Positions 27,360-36,198 of a DNA stretch of 64,000 nucleotides are shown here, piece by piece. The stretch is from the NCBI GenBank assembly GCA_035308965.1, contig DATGFN010000019.1, forward strand, positions 372,001 to 436,000. The letters run 5' to 3'. The translations under genes and the position numbers were made by a program. Below the pieces are notes generated by a model. It was not told the origin of the DNA and did no database searches. It worked only from the letters and a program-made list of their open reading frames with translations. The stretch is from DASYXZ01 sp035308965. Lineage in GTDB: Bacteria > Acidobacteriota > Terriglobia > UBA7540. How positions within the stretch are numbered: position 1 is the first letter of the stretch; every line of letters begins with the position of its first letter.

Positions 27360-28307
27360 TCAACGGAGCAGCCATTTCACGGGCCGGGCCCCATCGAGCC
27401 GGCGAACCTTGCCCCGGTCTTCCAGCCTGTCCATGTGACCCTTGACGGGAAACATGGCGAGCCCCCAGGTGGTCTGAGGCCAATCGCCCACGGCGTTGGC
27501 TACGGCGTCGATGAGTTCCTTCAGGGTCAGGCCCGCTGAATTCTTGTCGAGGCTGGAAAGTATCACACGGTCAAGAAGGTCCACGGTTTGGCGCGACTCC
27601 GCAATAAAATCCCGGACCGCGTCTCCCTGCATCACCGGCCAATGCCCGGAATAAAGAACTTCAATGTCGAGCGCTTCAAAGTACCGCAAGGTGGAAAGAT
27701 AAATGTCCACGTAGTAGTAAGTGACCGGAATGCCCATGCCTCCAGCGGCTTTTGGGCAGCCCCGCCCGTGGATGGCGTCGCTCACAAACGCAGCTTTGTG
27801 GGCGCGATCGTAAAGCGCCAGGTGCCCGCGGGAATGCCCGGGCACGTGGAGGACGTCGAGCGACCAGTCGTCATCCAATCGAATGATTTCCCCGCCGCTA
27901 AACGTCACATCCACCTTGCGAGGCTGGCCGGCCTCCGGCCAGGGATTGGGATCAAGCCCAACACCATACTCGTCCATCAAATGGTTGTAGCGCGTGTCGA
28001 AAAGCGTCCGCGGATCTTCCATCATCGCGCGGTCGGCCGAGCCGCAGGCCAACCAGGCGCTCGGCGCCGCGCCCATCACTGCGGCATTGCCTCCCTGATG
28101 GTCGAGGTCGGGATGGGTGGTCACCACTATGTTGATGCTATCGGGCTTGAGTTTCAATCGGTCGAGGTAGGGGAAAATTGCTTTTTCCGGAGTGTCGGCT
28201 ATGCCACTGTCTACCAGAAGAGTTTTGTGACCGAGGAACAAATATTGAAAAAGATTTCGTTCGCCGAAAAGAGATTGAATCTGATAAACATTTTTATAGA
28301 GTTCCAT
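27360..28307 (-). CDS. Metallo-beta-lactamase-fold hydrolase
   Basis: A 315-residue hydrolase. The metal motif is H65-P-D67-L-D69-H70 (THPDLDHQGG), the HxDxDH variant found for example in ComEC-like members; later ligands are in HVPGHSRGHLAL, VSDAIHG and YSGHWPV. A C-terminal winged-helix-like tail of about 80 residues follows. ATG 28307 is chosen; the in-frame codon at 28364 adds a low-complexity Ser stretch. It diverges from the symporter gene. The substrate is unknown. Confidence 0.82.
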   Translation of the reverse strand: MELYKNVYQIQSLFGERNLFQYLFLGHKTLLVDSGIADTPEKAIFPYLDRLKLKPDSINIVVTTHPDLDHQGGNAAVMGAAPSAWLACGSADRAMMEDPRTLFDTRYNHLMDEYGVGLDPNPWPEAGQPRKVDVTFSGGEIIRLDDDWSLDVLHVPGHSRGHLALYDRAHKAAFVSDAIHGRGCPKAAGGMGIPVTYYYVDIYLSTLRYFEALDIEVLYSGHWPVMQGDAVRDFIAESRQTVDLLDRVILSSLDKNSAGLTLKELIDAVANAVGDWPQTTWGLAMFPVKGHMDRLEDRGKVRRLDGARPVKWLLR

Positions 28308-28450
28308 TAACCATCCCGTGGAAGAGGAAGATCCGACCGAGCCATTGAACTTGTACACCAGCAACGCGACGCGGTCAATTCAAATTGGCTTAGTTCTATC
28401 AATCGCATGAGTTCCATCAATCGCTTGACAGACATAGGCGGTTCCATTAA

Positions 28451-28465
28451 GGTAAGCGCTTTCAG
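28451..28465. promoter_or_regulatory. Candidate LacI-family operator ahead of the symporter
   Basis: GGTAAGCGCTTTCA is centred on AAGCGCTT and resembles operators of LacI/GalR regulators. It lies about 100 bases upstream of the symporter ATG. Nearby, two copies of AGTTC(C/T)ATCAATCGC repeat in tandem at about 28392-28424. No LacI-type gene is in the window. Confidence 0.3.
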
Positions 28466-28563
28466 GCGGGGGCAACACCTTCTTACCTATCCTCATGCCC
28501 AGAATAAATCGGCGACGGGAAAGGGAATGTGGCACTTCGCCCACCCGTGAATAAGGACACCCT

Positions 28564-30324
28564 ATGAGCCATGCTCTGACGTTTTCCGCAAGCCACCTGG
28601 CCATGCTTTTTCAGGCGGGGACGGATACCTCGCGCCTGATGTCGCTGCATTCGGTGGATTACGCCATCATTGTCATCTACTTCATAATGGTAATCGGAAT
28701 CGGATTCTACCTGAAGAAGTACACCCAAAGCGGCGAGGACTTTTTCCTGGCGGGGCGCGAGATGACGGCGTGGGTTGCCGGCCTGAGCTTTGTCTCCGCC
28801 AACCTCGGCACCCTGGAGCTTCTGGGCTGGGCGGGCAACGCCTACCAATACGGCCTCCTGGCGGCACACTGGTACTGGGTGGGAGCGATTCCCGCCATGA
28901 TCTTCCTGGGCATCGTCATGATGCCGTTCTACTACATTTCCAAAACCCACTCCGTACCCGGCTACCTACAACTGCGTTACGGCCAGGGCGCCAGCGGCTT
29001 GAGCGCCATCTCATTCGCTGTGATGACCATTCTGATGTCCGGCGTCAACATGTACGCCATGGCCAAAGTTTTGCAGGTCATGCTCGGATGGGACCTGAAC
29101 TTCAGCATATGGGTTTCATCGCTCACCGTAGGCGTTTACGTGGCCCTGGGTGGACTCTTCTCCGCCATTTTCAATGAAGTCGTGCAATTTTTCCTGATCT
29201 GGTTTGGCGCTCTGCTCATTCCCATATTGGGCTTGATAGAAACCGGGGGATGGTCCGGCATGGTGGCGCGGATCCAAAAGAATTTCCCGGGCCAGGATTA
29301 CACCCACATGTGGAGAACGATGGGCCATTTTCAGGACAACCCCATGGGAGTTCAGTGGGTGGGCATTGTCTTTGGACTCGGCGCCATTCTCTCAATGGGA
29401 TATTGGACCACGGACTTCCTGGTGGTTCAGCGCGTGCTCGCGGCCAAAGACCTGCGCGCCGCGAAACTCGCTCCCATCATCGGATCGTTCTTCAAAATGG
29501 CGGTGCCGTTTATCGTGATTCTCCCCGGCTTGCTGGGCTTGGCCGTCCTGTCAGATCATGCCGGCAATCTGATTCACCTTGTGCCGCAGAGCCCGCATCT
29601 CGCGCCCGGCCAGCACAGTTATGATGAGGTCTTACCGCTGATGCTGGCGCGGTATTGTGGTCCCGGTCTTTTGGGACTTGGCATCACCGCCCTGATTGCC
29701 GGCTTCATGTCGGGCATGGCTGGTAACGTGAGCGCCTTCGCCACCGTGTGGACCTACGACATCTACCGATCCTTTATACGCAAGGATGCGACGGACGCGC
29801 ACTACGTTTCCATGGGCCGGTGGTGCACGATTATCGGCCTCATCATCAGCATTGGCGCGGCTTATATCGTCACCCATTTCGGGAGCCTGATGGATTATGT
29901 CCAGGCGCTCTTTAGTTTCTTTATCGCGCCGCTCTTCGGCACGGTGCTCATCGGAATGTTGTGGAAGCGCGCCACCGGCCCGGGCGGATTCTGGGGCCTG
30001 CTCGCAGGTACGGGTTCCTCCATCGTGATGTTTACCATGGTGGAGCTTGATCCCAGCAAGCTGGCGCTGATCGCGCTCTCACCTTACGCCAAACCCCTCG
30101 CCGCTGATATGTGGCGCGCGCTTTGGTCGGGGATCATTTGCGTCGTGGTCACCGTCGTCGTCAGTCTGTTGACCAAACCCAAGACCGACCTTCAATTGGA
30201 GGGTTTGGTTTACGGCGCCACGAATATTCCGAGCGAGGGTCACCTGCCCTTGATCAAGCGGCCCATATTCTGGGCCGGCGTTTCGCTGGCGGTGTTCCTG
30301 GTCTTGCAGTATATATTCTGGTAG
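28564..30324 (+). CDS. Sodium:solute symporter (SSS/SGLT family)
   Basis: A 586-residue transporter with about fourteen hydrophobic segments. The SSS signature region is visible: YTQSGEDFFLAGREMTAWVAGLSFVSANLGTLELLGWAG in the first helices, GLITALIAGFMSGMAGNVSAFATVWTYDIYR-like text in the later core. The family imports sugars, sialic acids or carboxylates with Na+. A small membrane protein gene follows nine bases after its stop. Given the neighbouring sugar oxidoreductases, a sugar or sugar-acid substrate is likely. Confidence 0.9.
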   Translation: MSHALTFSASHLAMLFQAGTDTSRLMSLHSVDYAIIVIYFIMVIGIGFYLKKYTQSGEDFFLAGREMTAWVAGLSFVSANLGTLELLGWAGNAYQYGLLAAHWYWVGAIPAMIFLGIVMMPFYYISKTHSVPGYLQLRYGQGASGLSAISFAVMTILMSGVNMYAMAKVLQVMLGWDLNFSIWVSSLTVGVYVALGGLFSAIFNEVVQFFLIWFGALLIPILGLIETGGWSGMVARIQKNFPGQDYTHMWRTMGHFQDNPMGVQWVGIVFGLGAILSMGYWTTDFLVVQRVLAAKDLRAAKLAPIIGSFFKMAVPFIVILPGLLGLAVLSDHAGNLIHLVPQSPHLAPGQHSYDEVLPLMLARYCGPGLLGLGITALIAGFMSGMAGNVSAFATVWTYDIYRSFIRKDATDAHYVSMGRWCTIIGLIISIGAAYIVTHFGSLMDYVQALFSFFIAPLFGTVLIGMLWKRATGPGGFWGLLAGTGSSIVMFTMVELDPSKLALIALSPYAKPLAADMWRALWSGIICVVVTVVVSLLTKPKTDLQLEGLVYGATNIPSEGHLPLIKRPIFWAGVSLAVFLVLQYIFW

Positions 30325-30333
30325 GAAGAAACT

Positions 30334-30615
30334 GTGGATACCAAGACTCAATCTTTACGCGAAGGAGGCGATGGCGGTTCCGGTCGTCGAATTGCCGTCG
30401 ATCTAATGGATCAACCCGAAAAGCATCACATGCTTCCCGTCTGGTTTTTTATAGGCGCAATTCTCCTTGTTTATGGGGTGATGATCTTTGGCCAGGGCCT
30501 GTTGGAATATTCCGATCCCCCCGTGGCGAATTATCACGCCTCCGTCTGGTGGGGCATCGTGCTCGCCATCGTGGGTGCGATCTTCTTCCAAAGATTTTAC
30601 CCGCGCAAGAAGTAA
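30334..30615 (+). CDS. Small single-pass or two-pass membrane protein, symporter partner
   Basis: A 93-residue protein starting at a GTG. Residues about 33-52 (MLPVWFFIGAILLVYGVMIF) and 71-86 (WWGIVLAIVGAIFFQR) are membrane segments. It follows the symporter with a nine-base gap and is surely cotranscribed. Its likely role is as a stability or regulatory subunit of the transporter, inferred from position only. Confidence 0.6.
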   Translation: MDTKTQSLREGGDGGSGRRIAVDLMDQPEKHHMLPVWFFIGAILLVYGVMIFGQGLLEYSDPPVANYHASVWWGIVLAIVGAIFFQRFYPRKK

Positions 30616-30734
30616 CCCATTAACCGTAACGCTGAACTCCGCCTTTGAGAGCAGCGGCTCTTCTTAAGAAAACACGGCCTTCGAGTTATGACGGGCAATG
30701 GTGTCATTTGCCCGACTCGGGTCCTTCCGCGCCC

Positions 30735-30822
30735 GTCATTCCCGCGAAGGCGGGAATCCAATTCCCTAAATCATTTGAAATGCGCGGACGAAAGACTGGA
30801 TTCCCGCTTCCGCGGGAATGAC
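30735..30822. repeat. Palindromic repeat family C
   Basis: The left end GTCATTCCCGCG...GCGGGAATCCA is mirrored by the right end TGGATTCCCGC...CGCGGGAATGAC. Each end is itself a small hairpin, so the 88-base unit is a double palindrome of the widespread ATTCCCGC...GCGGGAAT kind. It fills most of the gap between the symporter operon and the VOC gene. Confidence 0.8.
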
Positions 30823-30913
30823 TGATGCCTCAAAATGAATCCAATTCCAAATGACCCCACAACCCGTGACGGGCCTCGCTACACTCCTCCCCGGTTTGTA
30901 ATACAATGCAGCC

Positions 30914-31387
30914 ATGCAAAAAATCACACCATTCTTGTGGTTCGATGGCAAAGCTGAAGAGGCCATGAATTTTTATGTCTCCATTTTCAAGAACTCAAAA
31001 GTCCTGAGCGTGACCCGCTTCGGCGAGGCTGGGCCCGGCCCCAAAGGATCGGTGATGACCGCTTCCTTCCAGCTCGAAGGTCAAAATTTTACCGCCCTCA
31101 ATGGCGGACCCATGTTCACCTTCACACCCGCCATCTCGTTTTTCGTGAGTTGCGAAATCCAGGAAGAAGTTGACGAATTGTGGGAAAAGCTATCCGCAGG
31201 CGGTGAAAAAGGAAGATGCGCCTGGCTCAAAGACAAATATGGCGTGTCCTGGCAAATCGTTCCGACGGCTCTCATGAAGTTGTTGGGCGATCCGGACCCG
31301 GTGAAATCGAAGCGGGTTATGCAGGCTATGCTTCAAATGGACAAAATTGACATCGCGCGATTAAAGAACGCCTACGAAGGAAAATAA
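30914..31387 (+). CDS. VOC-superfamily PhnB-like protein
   Basis: A 157-residue protein with the PhnB/3-demethylubiquinone-like glyoxalase fold: KITPFLWFDGKAEEAMNFYVSIF at the N-terminus, SFQLEGQNFTALNGGP in the middle, and DKYGVSWQIVPTAL at the end of the beta-alpha-beta repeats. Proteins of this group are of varied function and many lack known substrates. It is a single gene. Confidence 0.85.
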   Translation: MQKITPFLWFDGKAEEAMNFYVSIFKNSKVLSVTRFGEAGPGPKGSVMTASFQLEGQNFTALNGGPMFTFTPAISFFVSCEIQEEVDELWEKLSAGGEKGRCAWLKDKYGVSWQIVPTALMKLLGDPDPVKSKRVMQAMLQMDKIDIARLKNAYEGK

Positions 31388-31554
31388 TAAGTTTCCGGTG
31401 CGAGCGCAACCTCGTCCGCCTGTAGAACCGCAATCCGGGTTTGCGCAACCTTTTCCCCAGCCACAGCCAGTCGCTGGTTGCATTCCGCCCCCATTCCATT
31501 ACAATGCCCTATTGCCTCTGGCGATAACCCTCAAAAACAGGGAGCGAGTCGGCG

Positions 31555-32556
31555 ATGGAATTGCGCCCGTTGAGTATCGGAGAGCTTCTGGACCGGACGT
31601 TCAGTTACTACCGCAACAATTTTTGGCTTTTTGCGGGGATTGTGGCGGCGCCTCAAGTCGCAATGGTGGCTGTGTCAATATTCATGCAGAGTTTGCGGCT
31701 CACCGGCACTCCGCCGCCCCCCTCGAAGGATCCGACGGATATAATCGCCCGGTTTCCCGCCATGATGGCGGGATTCGCCATCACCATGGTGGTGCTGATG
31801 CTGGCCGCCATCATCATCTACTCGCTGGTTCAGGGTGCCGTCGCCTACGCGCTGTCGGAAGTCCACCTGGGTCGCCTTACAACCGTCAAGGCCGCTTTTC
31901 GAAATCTTAAGGGGAAAGCCTGGAGACTAATTGACGTGGTGGTGTCCATCGGCATCCGGGTAATGGGCATTTTTATTTTAATGTGGTTGGGACTGGTACT
32001 CATCGTGGCGGTTCCCGCGGGATTGATTACAGGATTGGGCAAGCCTGGCCCTGTTTTCATTACCATTGTTGTGATCCTGCTCATCCTGGGTATGTTGGCC
32101 GCCATCGTGCTTGCCCCAGTTCTCATGATGCGCTATGCCCTAGCCGTGCCGGCGCTGGTGCTGGAGAATCTGACTGCCCGTCAGGCCATCAAACGCAGCG
32201 TGAAATTGGCCAAGGGCAACATCTGGAAGATTTTCCTGATTTTTCTTCTCATGTATATGATTACCACCGTCGTCATCAGCGTTTTCCAGGGGCCCTTCAT
32301 CGTGGCCTCCATCGTGATCGCTGCCCGCCACGGCGTCCCGCCCTTGTGGCTCCAGATCCCGTCAGCGATTTCGGGCGGCATCGGTGGGACCCTTAGCGGA
32401 CCCTTGATCGCAATCGCGCTCACTTTACTTTATTTTGATGCTCGGGTTCGCAAGGAGGGCTTTGACTTGCAGTTAATGATGGACAGCCTCGGCACTCAGG
32501 CGTCCGCCTTGGAGCCTCCGTCCATCACGGCGCCTGGAGCAACCGCAGAGCCCTGA
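31555..32556 (+). CDS. Membrane protein of the GdpD-membrane-domain/DUF7847-like type
   Basis: A 333-residue integral membrane protein opening with MELRPLSIGELLDRTFSYYRNNF, the standard start of a family annotated as glycerophosphoryl diester phosphodiesterase membrane domain, although no phosphodiesterase domain is present here. Six hydrophobic segments follow. The gene precedes the DUF4129-DUF4350-MoxR genes on the same strand, separated by a palindromic element, and is commonly found in that setting. The function is unknown. Confidence 0.75.
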   Translation: MELRPLSIGELLDRTFSYYRNNFWLFAGIVAAPQVAMVAVSIFMQSLRLTGTPPPPSKDPTDIIARFPAMMAGFAITMVVLMLAAIIIYSLVQGAVAYALSEVHLGRLTTVKAAFRNLKGKAWRLIDVVVSIGIRVMGIFILMWLGLVLIVAVPAGLITGLGKPGPVFITIVVILLILGMLAAIVLAPVLMMRYALAVPALVLENLTARQAIKRSVKLAKGNIWKIFLIFLLMYMITTVVISVFQGPFIVASIVIAARHGVPPLWLQIPSAISGGIGGTLSGPLIAIALTLLYFDARVRKEGFDLQLMMDSLGTQASALEPPSITAPGATAEP

Positions 32557-32573
32557 GGACACTGGCCGTGGTT

Positions 32574-32673
32574 CGAAATTTGCATCGGCGGGAGCGTGGG
32601 CGTCTCGCTCGCTCTTTCATTATCAATTAATTGCGGGCGAGACGCCCGCGCTCCCGGGAAAACTAGGACACTA
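32574..32673. repeat. Palindromic element family A, copy 2
   Basis: The 23-base arms lie at 32590-32612 and 32633-32655; the left arm has two substitutions (GTGGG, CTCGC) relative to the other copies. The right end is intact (CTAGGACACTA). The left terminal block seen in copies 1 and 3 is degraded. Translation through it gives a CGRDARAPG peptide that falsely extends the downstream reading frame. Confidence 0.85.
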
Positions 32674-32691
32674 CTTGATTTTGCATTCCTT

Positions 32692-33693
32692 ATGAAACAT
32701 TGCCTGATCGCGATTATATTTTTCCTTCCCCTCTGCCCCGCGAAAGGCAATCCGGAGCAAACGAACTCGCCCGCGAATGCACCTTTGAGCCTCCAGAATT
32801 ATCTTGCCGAGCTGGACCGATGGTCCGCTGCAGCCGGCGATTTAAAGGAGCATCCCGAGCACGCGGAAGCTTTGCGCAAGTCCTTGCCCGATGCCTGGCA
32901 AGTGGACGTCCGCGGCCAGCACTTTGCTGTTCCCACGGCATGGCTGCGCATGACACTTGACTCCCTTAAAGCGAACCATTGGCTGGCTGGCGATTACTCC
33001 TTGGAAATACAAAAACATCTGGCCATGATGCGGGCCGAGGCAGAAGCGTTTGGCCAGCCTGCTGCAATCAGTCCCGGCAGCGCCCGGGCCAGGCTGGATG
33101 ATATTTTGCGCCAGCGGGAATTTGCGACGGTCCAGGGTCCGACGTGGTTTGAACAGCTTCAAGCACGGGTGCAGAATTGGATTCTCGATTTTCTCAAGAA
33201 GATTTTCGGCGGGCTGGGACGGCATCCCATGGCGGGCAACATCCTTTTGTGGCTGGCCGTGGGAGCGGCGGTGGTTTTATCAGTGCTCTTGCTGGTGCGC
33301 TTTCTTGTAAGCACCAGGGAAAGGGAGAGCCTGAAATTGGAGGCGGTCGGACCCGCGTCACCCACCTGGAAAGAATGGGGGAGAGACGCGCTTGCCGCGG
33401 CCGGGCGCGGAGATTATCGGGAAGCGATTCGTTTGGCTTATTGGGCTGGAATTTTCCGTATGGAAGAATTGGGCGCGTGGCAGGCGGACCGCGCCCGCAC
33501 TCATCGCGAGTACCTGCGCTTGCTTGCCGCGGATGACGCCCACCGCGCTCCCCTGGCCCGCGTGACGTCGCAATTCGAGTTGACATGGTATGGAGGCAAT
33601 CCTGCCTCGGCCCAGGATTTTGAAAGCGTAATTGAACAGTTGGAGGCACTCGGATGCAACCTCGGCTGGCGCCCGGCGACCGCAAACTCCTGA
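32692..33693 (+). CDS. DUF4129 membrane protein
   Basis: A 333-residue protein with a signal peptide (CLIAIIFFLPLCPAKG), a periplasmic part, a membrane segment near residues 183-206 (ILLWLAVGAAVVLSVLLLVRFLV) and a C-terminal DUF4129 domain (GDYREAIRLAYWAGIFRMEE...RTHREYLRLL...FELTWYGG). DUF4129 often accompanies transglutaminase-like and MoxR/DUF58 genes. The ATG at 32692 is chosen because the open frame upstream is repeat-derived. Its last 40 bases overlap the DUF4350 gene. Confidence 0.85.
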   Translation: MKHCLIAIIFFLPLCPAKGNPEQTNSPANAPLSLQNYLAELDRWSAAAGDLKEHPEHAEALRKSLPDAWQVDVRGQHFAVPTAWLRMTLDSLKANHWLAGDYSLEIQKHLAMMRAEAEAFGQPAAISPGSARARLDDILRQREFATVQGPTWFEQLQARVQNWILDFLKKIFGGLGRHPMAGNILLWLAVGAAVVLSVLLLVRFLVSTRERESLKLEAVGPASPTWKEWGRDALAAAGRGDYREAIRLAYWAGIFRMEELGAWQADRARTHREYLRLLAADDAHRAPLARVTSQFELTWYGGNPASAQDFESVIEQLEALGCNLGWRPATANS

Positions 33694-34868
33694 TCATCGC
33701 CGGACTATTGATTGCAACCATCAGCACGGTGGCACTGCTGGTCTCCCCGCCCCGCAGCATGCCTTCTCCCGGCTTTCCGTCCACGTATTCCTCGGATAGC
33801 GGCGGCGCCAAAGCCGCCTACCTTCTGCTGGGAGAGATGGGATACAGGGTGGAACGGTGGGCGCGCCCTCCACAGGAGCTGCCCGAAGCGTCCGCAACGG
33901 GCGAAAATAATGAAATTGTTGAAAGTCCCGCCCGAACGATGCTGGTGCTCGCCGATCCCATCATCCCGGCTTCAGCAGAAGAGAAATCGATCCTGCTTAG
34001 ATTTGTCCATCAAGGTGGACAGGTGTTGGTGACGGGCGCTCAGGGTAATATGCTCGCGCCACAGTCTGCTTTGACCAACTCGAGGCACTTTGCAATGGAG
34101 GAAAAAACCTATGCGGCCGAACTCCCCGCGCCGTTCACCCGGGGCGCGCCCGAAATCAGCATGAAGGCAAACACGCGATGGTCGGCGCGGTCCGGCTATG
34201 ACATGCGATACTATGGCGATCAGGAAGGTGCCACGGTGGTGGTCTTCCAGATGGGGAAGGGACGCGTGGTGTGGTGGGCGGATTCAGGGCCGCTGACCAA
34301 CTATGGTCTTTCCGAGGCGTCCAACCTGACGCTCTTCTTGAATTCCATCGGCGAGCCCGCGGGCAGACACATTCTATGGGACGAGTACTACCACGGCGAG
34401 CGGATGGGCTTCTGGTCCTATTTGGGGCGGACCCCCATTCCCTGGTCCATGTTTCAGTTGGGTCTGGTAATGACGGCGGCGCTTTTTACTTTTGGACGGC
34501 GAAACGGCCCCCTACGTCCGCTCGGAAAAGAATCCCGTCTCTCGCCGCTCGAATTTGTGGAGACGCTCGGCGATCTCTACCAGCGTAAGGGGGGCGCGTC
34601 CGAAGCTCTTGGAGTTGCTTACCAGCGCTTCCGCTATCTGCTGTTGAGGCGCATTGGATTGCAGCCTGCGGCCTCGCCCCAGGAAATCCAGCGGGCAGTG
34701 CGCGAACGATTGGGATGGACCACCCCCGGTTTTTCGGAGGCGCTCCAACGCTGCGAGCTGGGCGTGAAAGACAGTTCCATGACCGGACAGCGGTCACTTC
34801 AATTGATCCAGGAACTGCATGATTACTCGAGAAGGTTTGGATTGGGGAAGGCGGAAGCTGGAAATTAG
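33654..34868 (+). CDS. DUF4350 membrane protein
   Basis: A 404-residue protein with an N-terminal membrane segment (LLIIAGLLIATISTVALLV). A DUF4350 domain covers roughly residues 45-235 (SGGAKAAYLLLGEMGYRVERW, LVLADPIIP, FVHQGGQVLVTG), and a second membrane segment lies near residue 270. DUF4350 is related to GATase-like/ABC-type uncharacterized periplasmic domains. It overlaps the DUF4129 gene and precedes moxR, the usual order of this cluster. Confidence 0.82.
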   Translation: MQPRLAPGDRKLLIIAGLLIATISTVALLVSPPRSMPSPGFPSTYSSDSGGAKAAYLLLGEMGYRVERWARPPQELPEASATGENNEIVESPARTMLVLADPIIPASAEEKSILLRFVHQGGQVLVTGAQGNMLAPQSALTNSRHFAMEEKTYAAELPAPFTRGAPEISMKANTRWSARSGYDMRYYGDQEGATVVVFQMGKGRVVWWADSGPLTNYGLSEASNLTLFLNSIGEPAGRHILWDEYYHGERMGFWSYLGRTPIPWSMFQLGLVMTAALFTFGRRNGPLRPLGKESRLSPLEFVETLGDLYQRKGGASEALGVAYQRFRYLLLRRIGLQPAASPQEIQRAVRERLGWTTPGFSEALQRCELGVKDSSMTGQRSLQLIQELHDYSRRFGLGKAEAGN

Positions 34869-35045
34869 AAAATGGAAAATAGAAACTTGAAAATCGAAAT
34901 TGGAAAATCGAAACTCGTGATACAACATTATCGAATTGATGGACACTGATTCGGCTGGTGTATTCCATTTTCCATTTTCGGATTTCTAGTTTCGATCTTC
35001 GAGTTTCCAGTTTCTGATTTCCATTTTCCAATTTCTGATATTCCC
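34862..35045. repeat. A/T-rich imperfect palindrome family D, copy 1
   Basis: Left half is repeating GGAAAATNGAAA units (GGAAAATAGAAACTTG, AAATTGGAAAATCGAAA); right half is their reverse complement (CCATTTTCCATTTTCGG, GTTTCCAGTTTCTG). The composition contrasts sharply with the surrounding genes. It fills the gap between DUF4350 and moxR. Confidence 0.75.
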
Positions 35046-35054
35046 AGGATAACC

Positions 35055-36005
35055 ATGCCGGAACAGACTGCACGCTTTGCCGCCCATGGCCGCGCCGAAT
35101 TGGCCAAGGCGATTGTTGGACAAGAGGCCGTCATCAATCAGTTGTTGGTGGTGCTCTTGTGCGGAGGTCACGCGTTGCTGGAAGGCGTGCCCGGGACCGC
35201 GAAAACATTGATAGTGAAAGCAATGGCGCGCGTCTGCCGGCTGGATTTTCAGCGCGTGCAGTGCACGCCGGACCTGATGCCGGCCGACATTCTGGGCACC
35301 AGCTTGTATAACCAGGCCACCAGCGCCTTTGCCTTGCATCGGGGCCCGGTGTTTGCCGATTTCCTGCTGGTGGATGAGGTCAACCGAATGCCTCCGCGCA
35401 GCCAGGCGGCACTGCTGGAATGTATGGAGGAGCGCCAGGTAACCATCGACGGCACGCGCTATCCGCTCACCAGTTTCTTTACCGTGTTTGCCACCCAGAA
35501 TCCGGTGGAGTTCGAAGGCACTTATCCATTGCCCGAAGCGGAGCTCGACCGCTTCTGGTTTAAAATCCGCATTCAATATCCCGACGCCGCCCACGAAGAG
35601 GAAATCCTGAATCGCTATCAGAATGGGTTTGACGCGCGCGACCTGGACCGTCTGGGCCTGGCGCCCGTTGACCCGGAGTTGCTGAGTGCGGCGCGCCAGG
35701 AGGTGGCAACTGTTCGCGTAGGTGCGGAACTGCTTCATTACGTGAGCACCATCGTTCGGCGCACTCGCGAATGGCCGTCGCTGAGCCTGGGCGGTAGCCC
35801 GCGCGCCACTGTGGTCCTGATGCTGGCGGCTAAGGCGCTGGCGGCAATGGATGGCCGCGAATACCTGATTCCTGATGACGTGAAGGCGGCCGCTCATCCC
35901 GTCCTGCGCCATCGCCTGGTGGTGAAACCCGAAGCGGACATTGAAGGTGTCACGCCGGACCGCGTGGTGGATGAGGTTTTGTCCGTGGTGGAAGTGCCGA
36001 AATGA
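35055..36005 (+). CDS. MoxR-family AAA+ ATPase
   Basis: A 316-residue AAA+ ATPase. Walker A is GVPGTAKT (residues 44-51, the MoxR-type A for G variant), Walker B is FLLVDEVNR with D107 and E108, and the sensor and MoxR-specific TQNPVEFEGTYPLPEAELDRF follows. MoxR ATPases act as chaperones that mature or insert von Willebrand or metal-dependent partners. DUF58, DUF4129 and DUF4350 neighbours are the standard partners. Confidence 0.93.
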   Translation: MPEQTARFAAHGRAELAKAIVGQEAVINQLLVVLLCGGHALLEGVPGTAKTLIVKAMARVCRLDFQRVQCTPDLMPADILGTSLYNQATSAFALHRGPVFADFLLVDEVNRMPPRSQAALLECMEERQVTIDGTRYPLTSFFTVFATQNPVEFEGTYPLPEAELDRFWFKIRIQYPDAAHEEEILNRYQNGFDARDLDRLGLAPVDPELLSAARQEVATVRVGAELLHYVSTIVRRTREWPSLSLGGSPRATVVLMLAAKALAAMDGREYLIPDDVKAAAHPVLRHRLVVKPEADIEGVTPDRVVDEVLSVVEVPK

Positions 36006-36172
36006 AAAGAATGGCAAGTGACAAATTTGAAAGGGCAAATGGCAAATTCAAAACGGGATGATTTGAAAGAATCGCTCGCATATTTTCCCCGACATCTCGC
36101 CAGGGACGGATCAATCTTGAAAAAGTTCCATTTGCCATTTAACATTTGCCATTTGAAATCCTTCAAATCGAG
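36003..36172. repeat. A/T-rich imperfect palindrome family D, copy 2
   Basis: CAAATTTGAAAGGGCAAATG and AAATGGCAAATTCAAAA on the left mirror TTTGCCATTTAACATTTGCC and ATTTGAAATCC on the right, around a GC-richer centre. It fills the gap between moxR and DUF58. Confidence 0.65.
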
Positions 36173-36198
36173 CTCGGTCACGGCACGTTTGATAAGGT

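Noticed and set aside
34862..35045. CRISPR array
   Set aside because: The repeated units are short, irregular and arranged as an inverted pair, not as equal repeats with unique spacers.
34986..36038. 350-codon open frame on the minus strand across moxR
   Set aside because: It is antisense to a clear MoxR ATPase; its translation is His/Gln/Arg-rich without family motifs, as expected of a GC-rich shadow frame.
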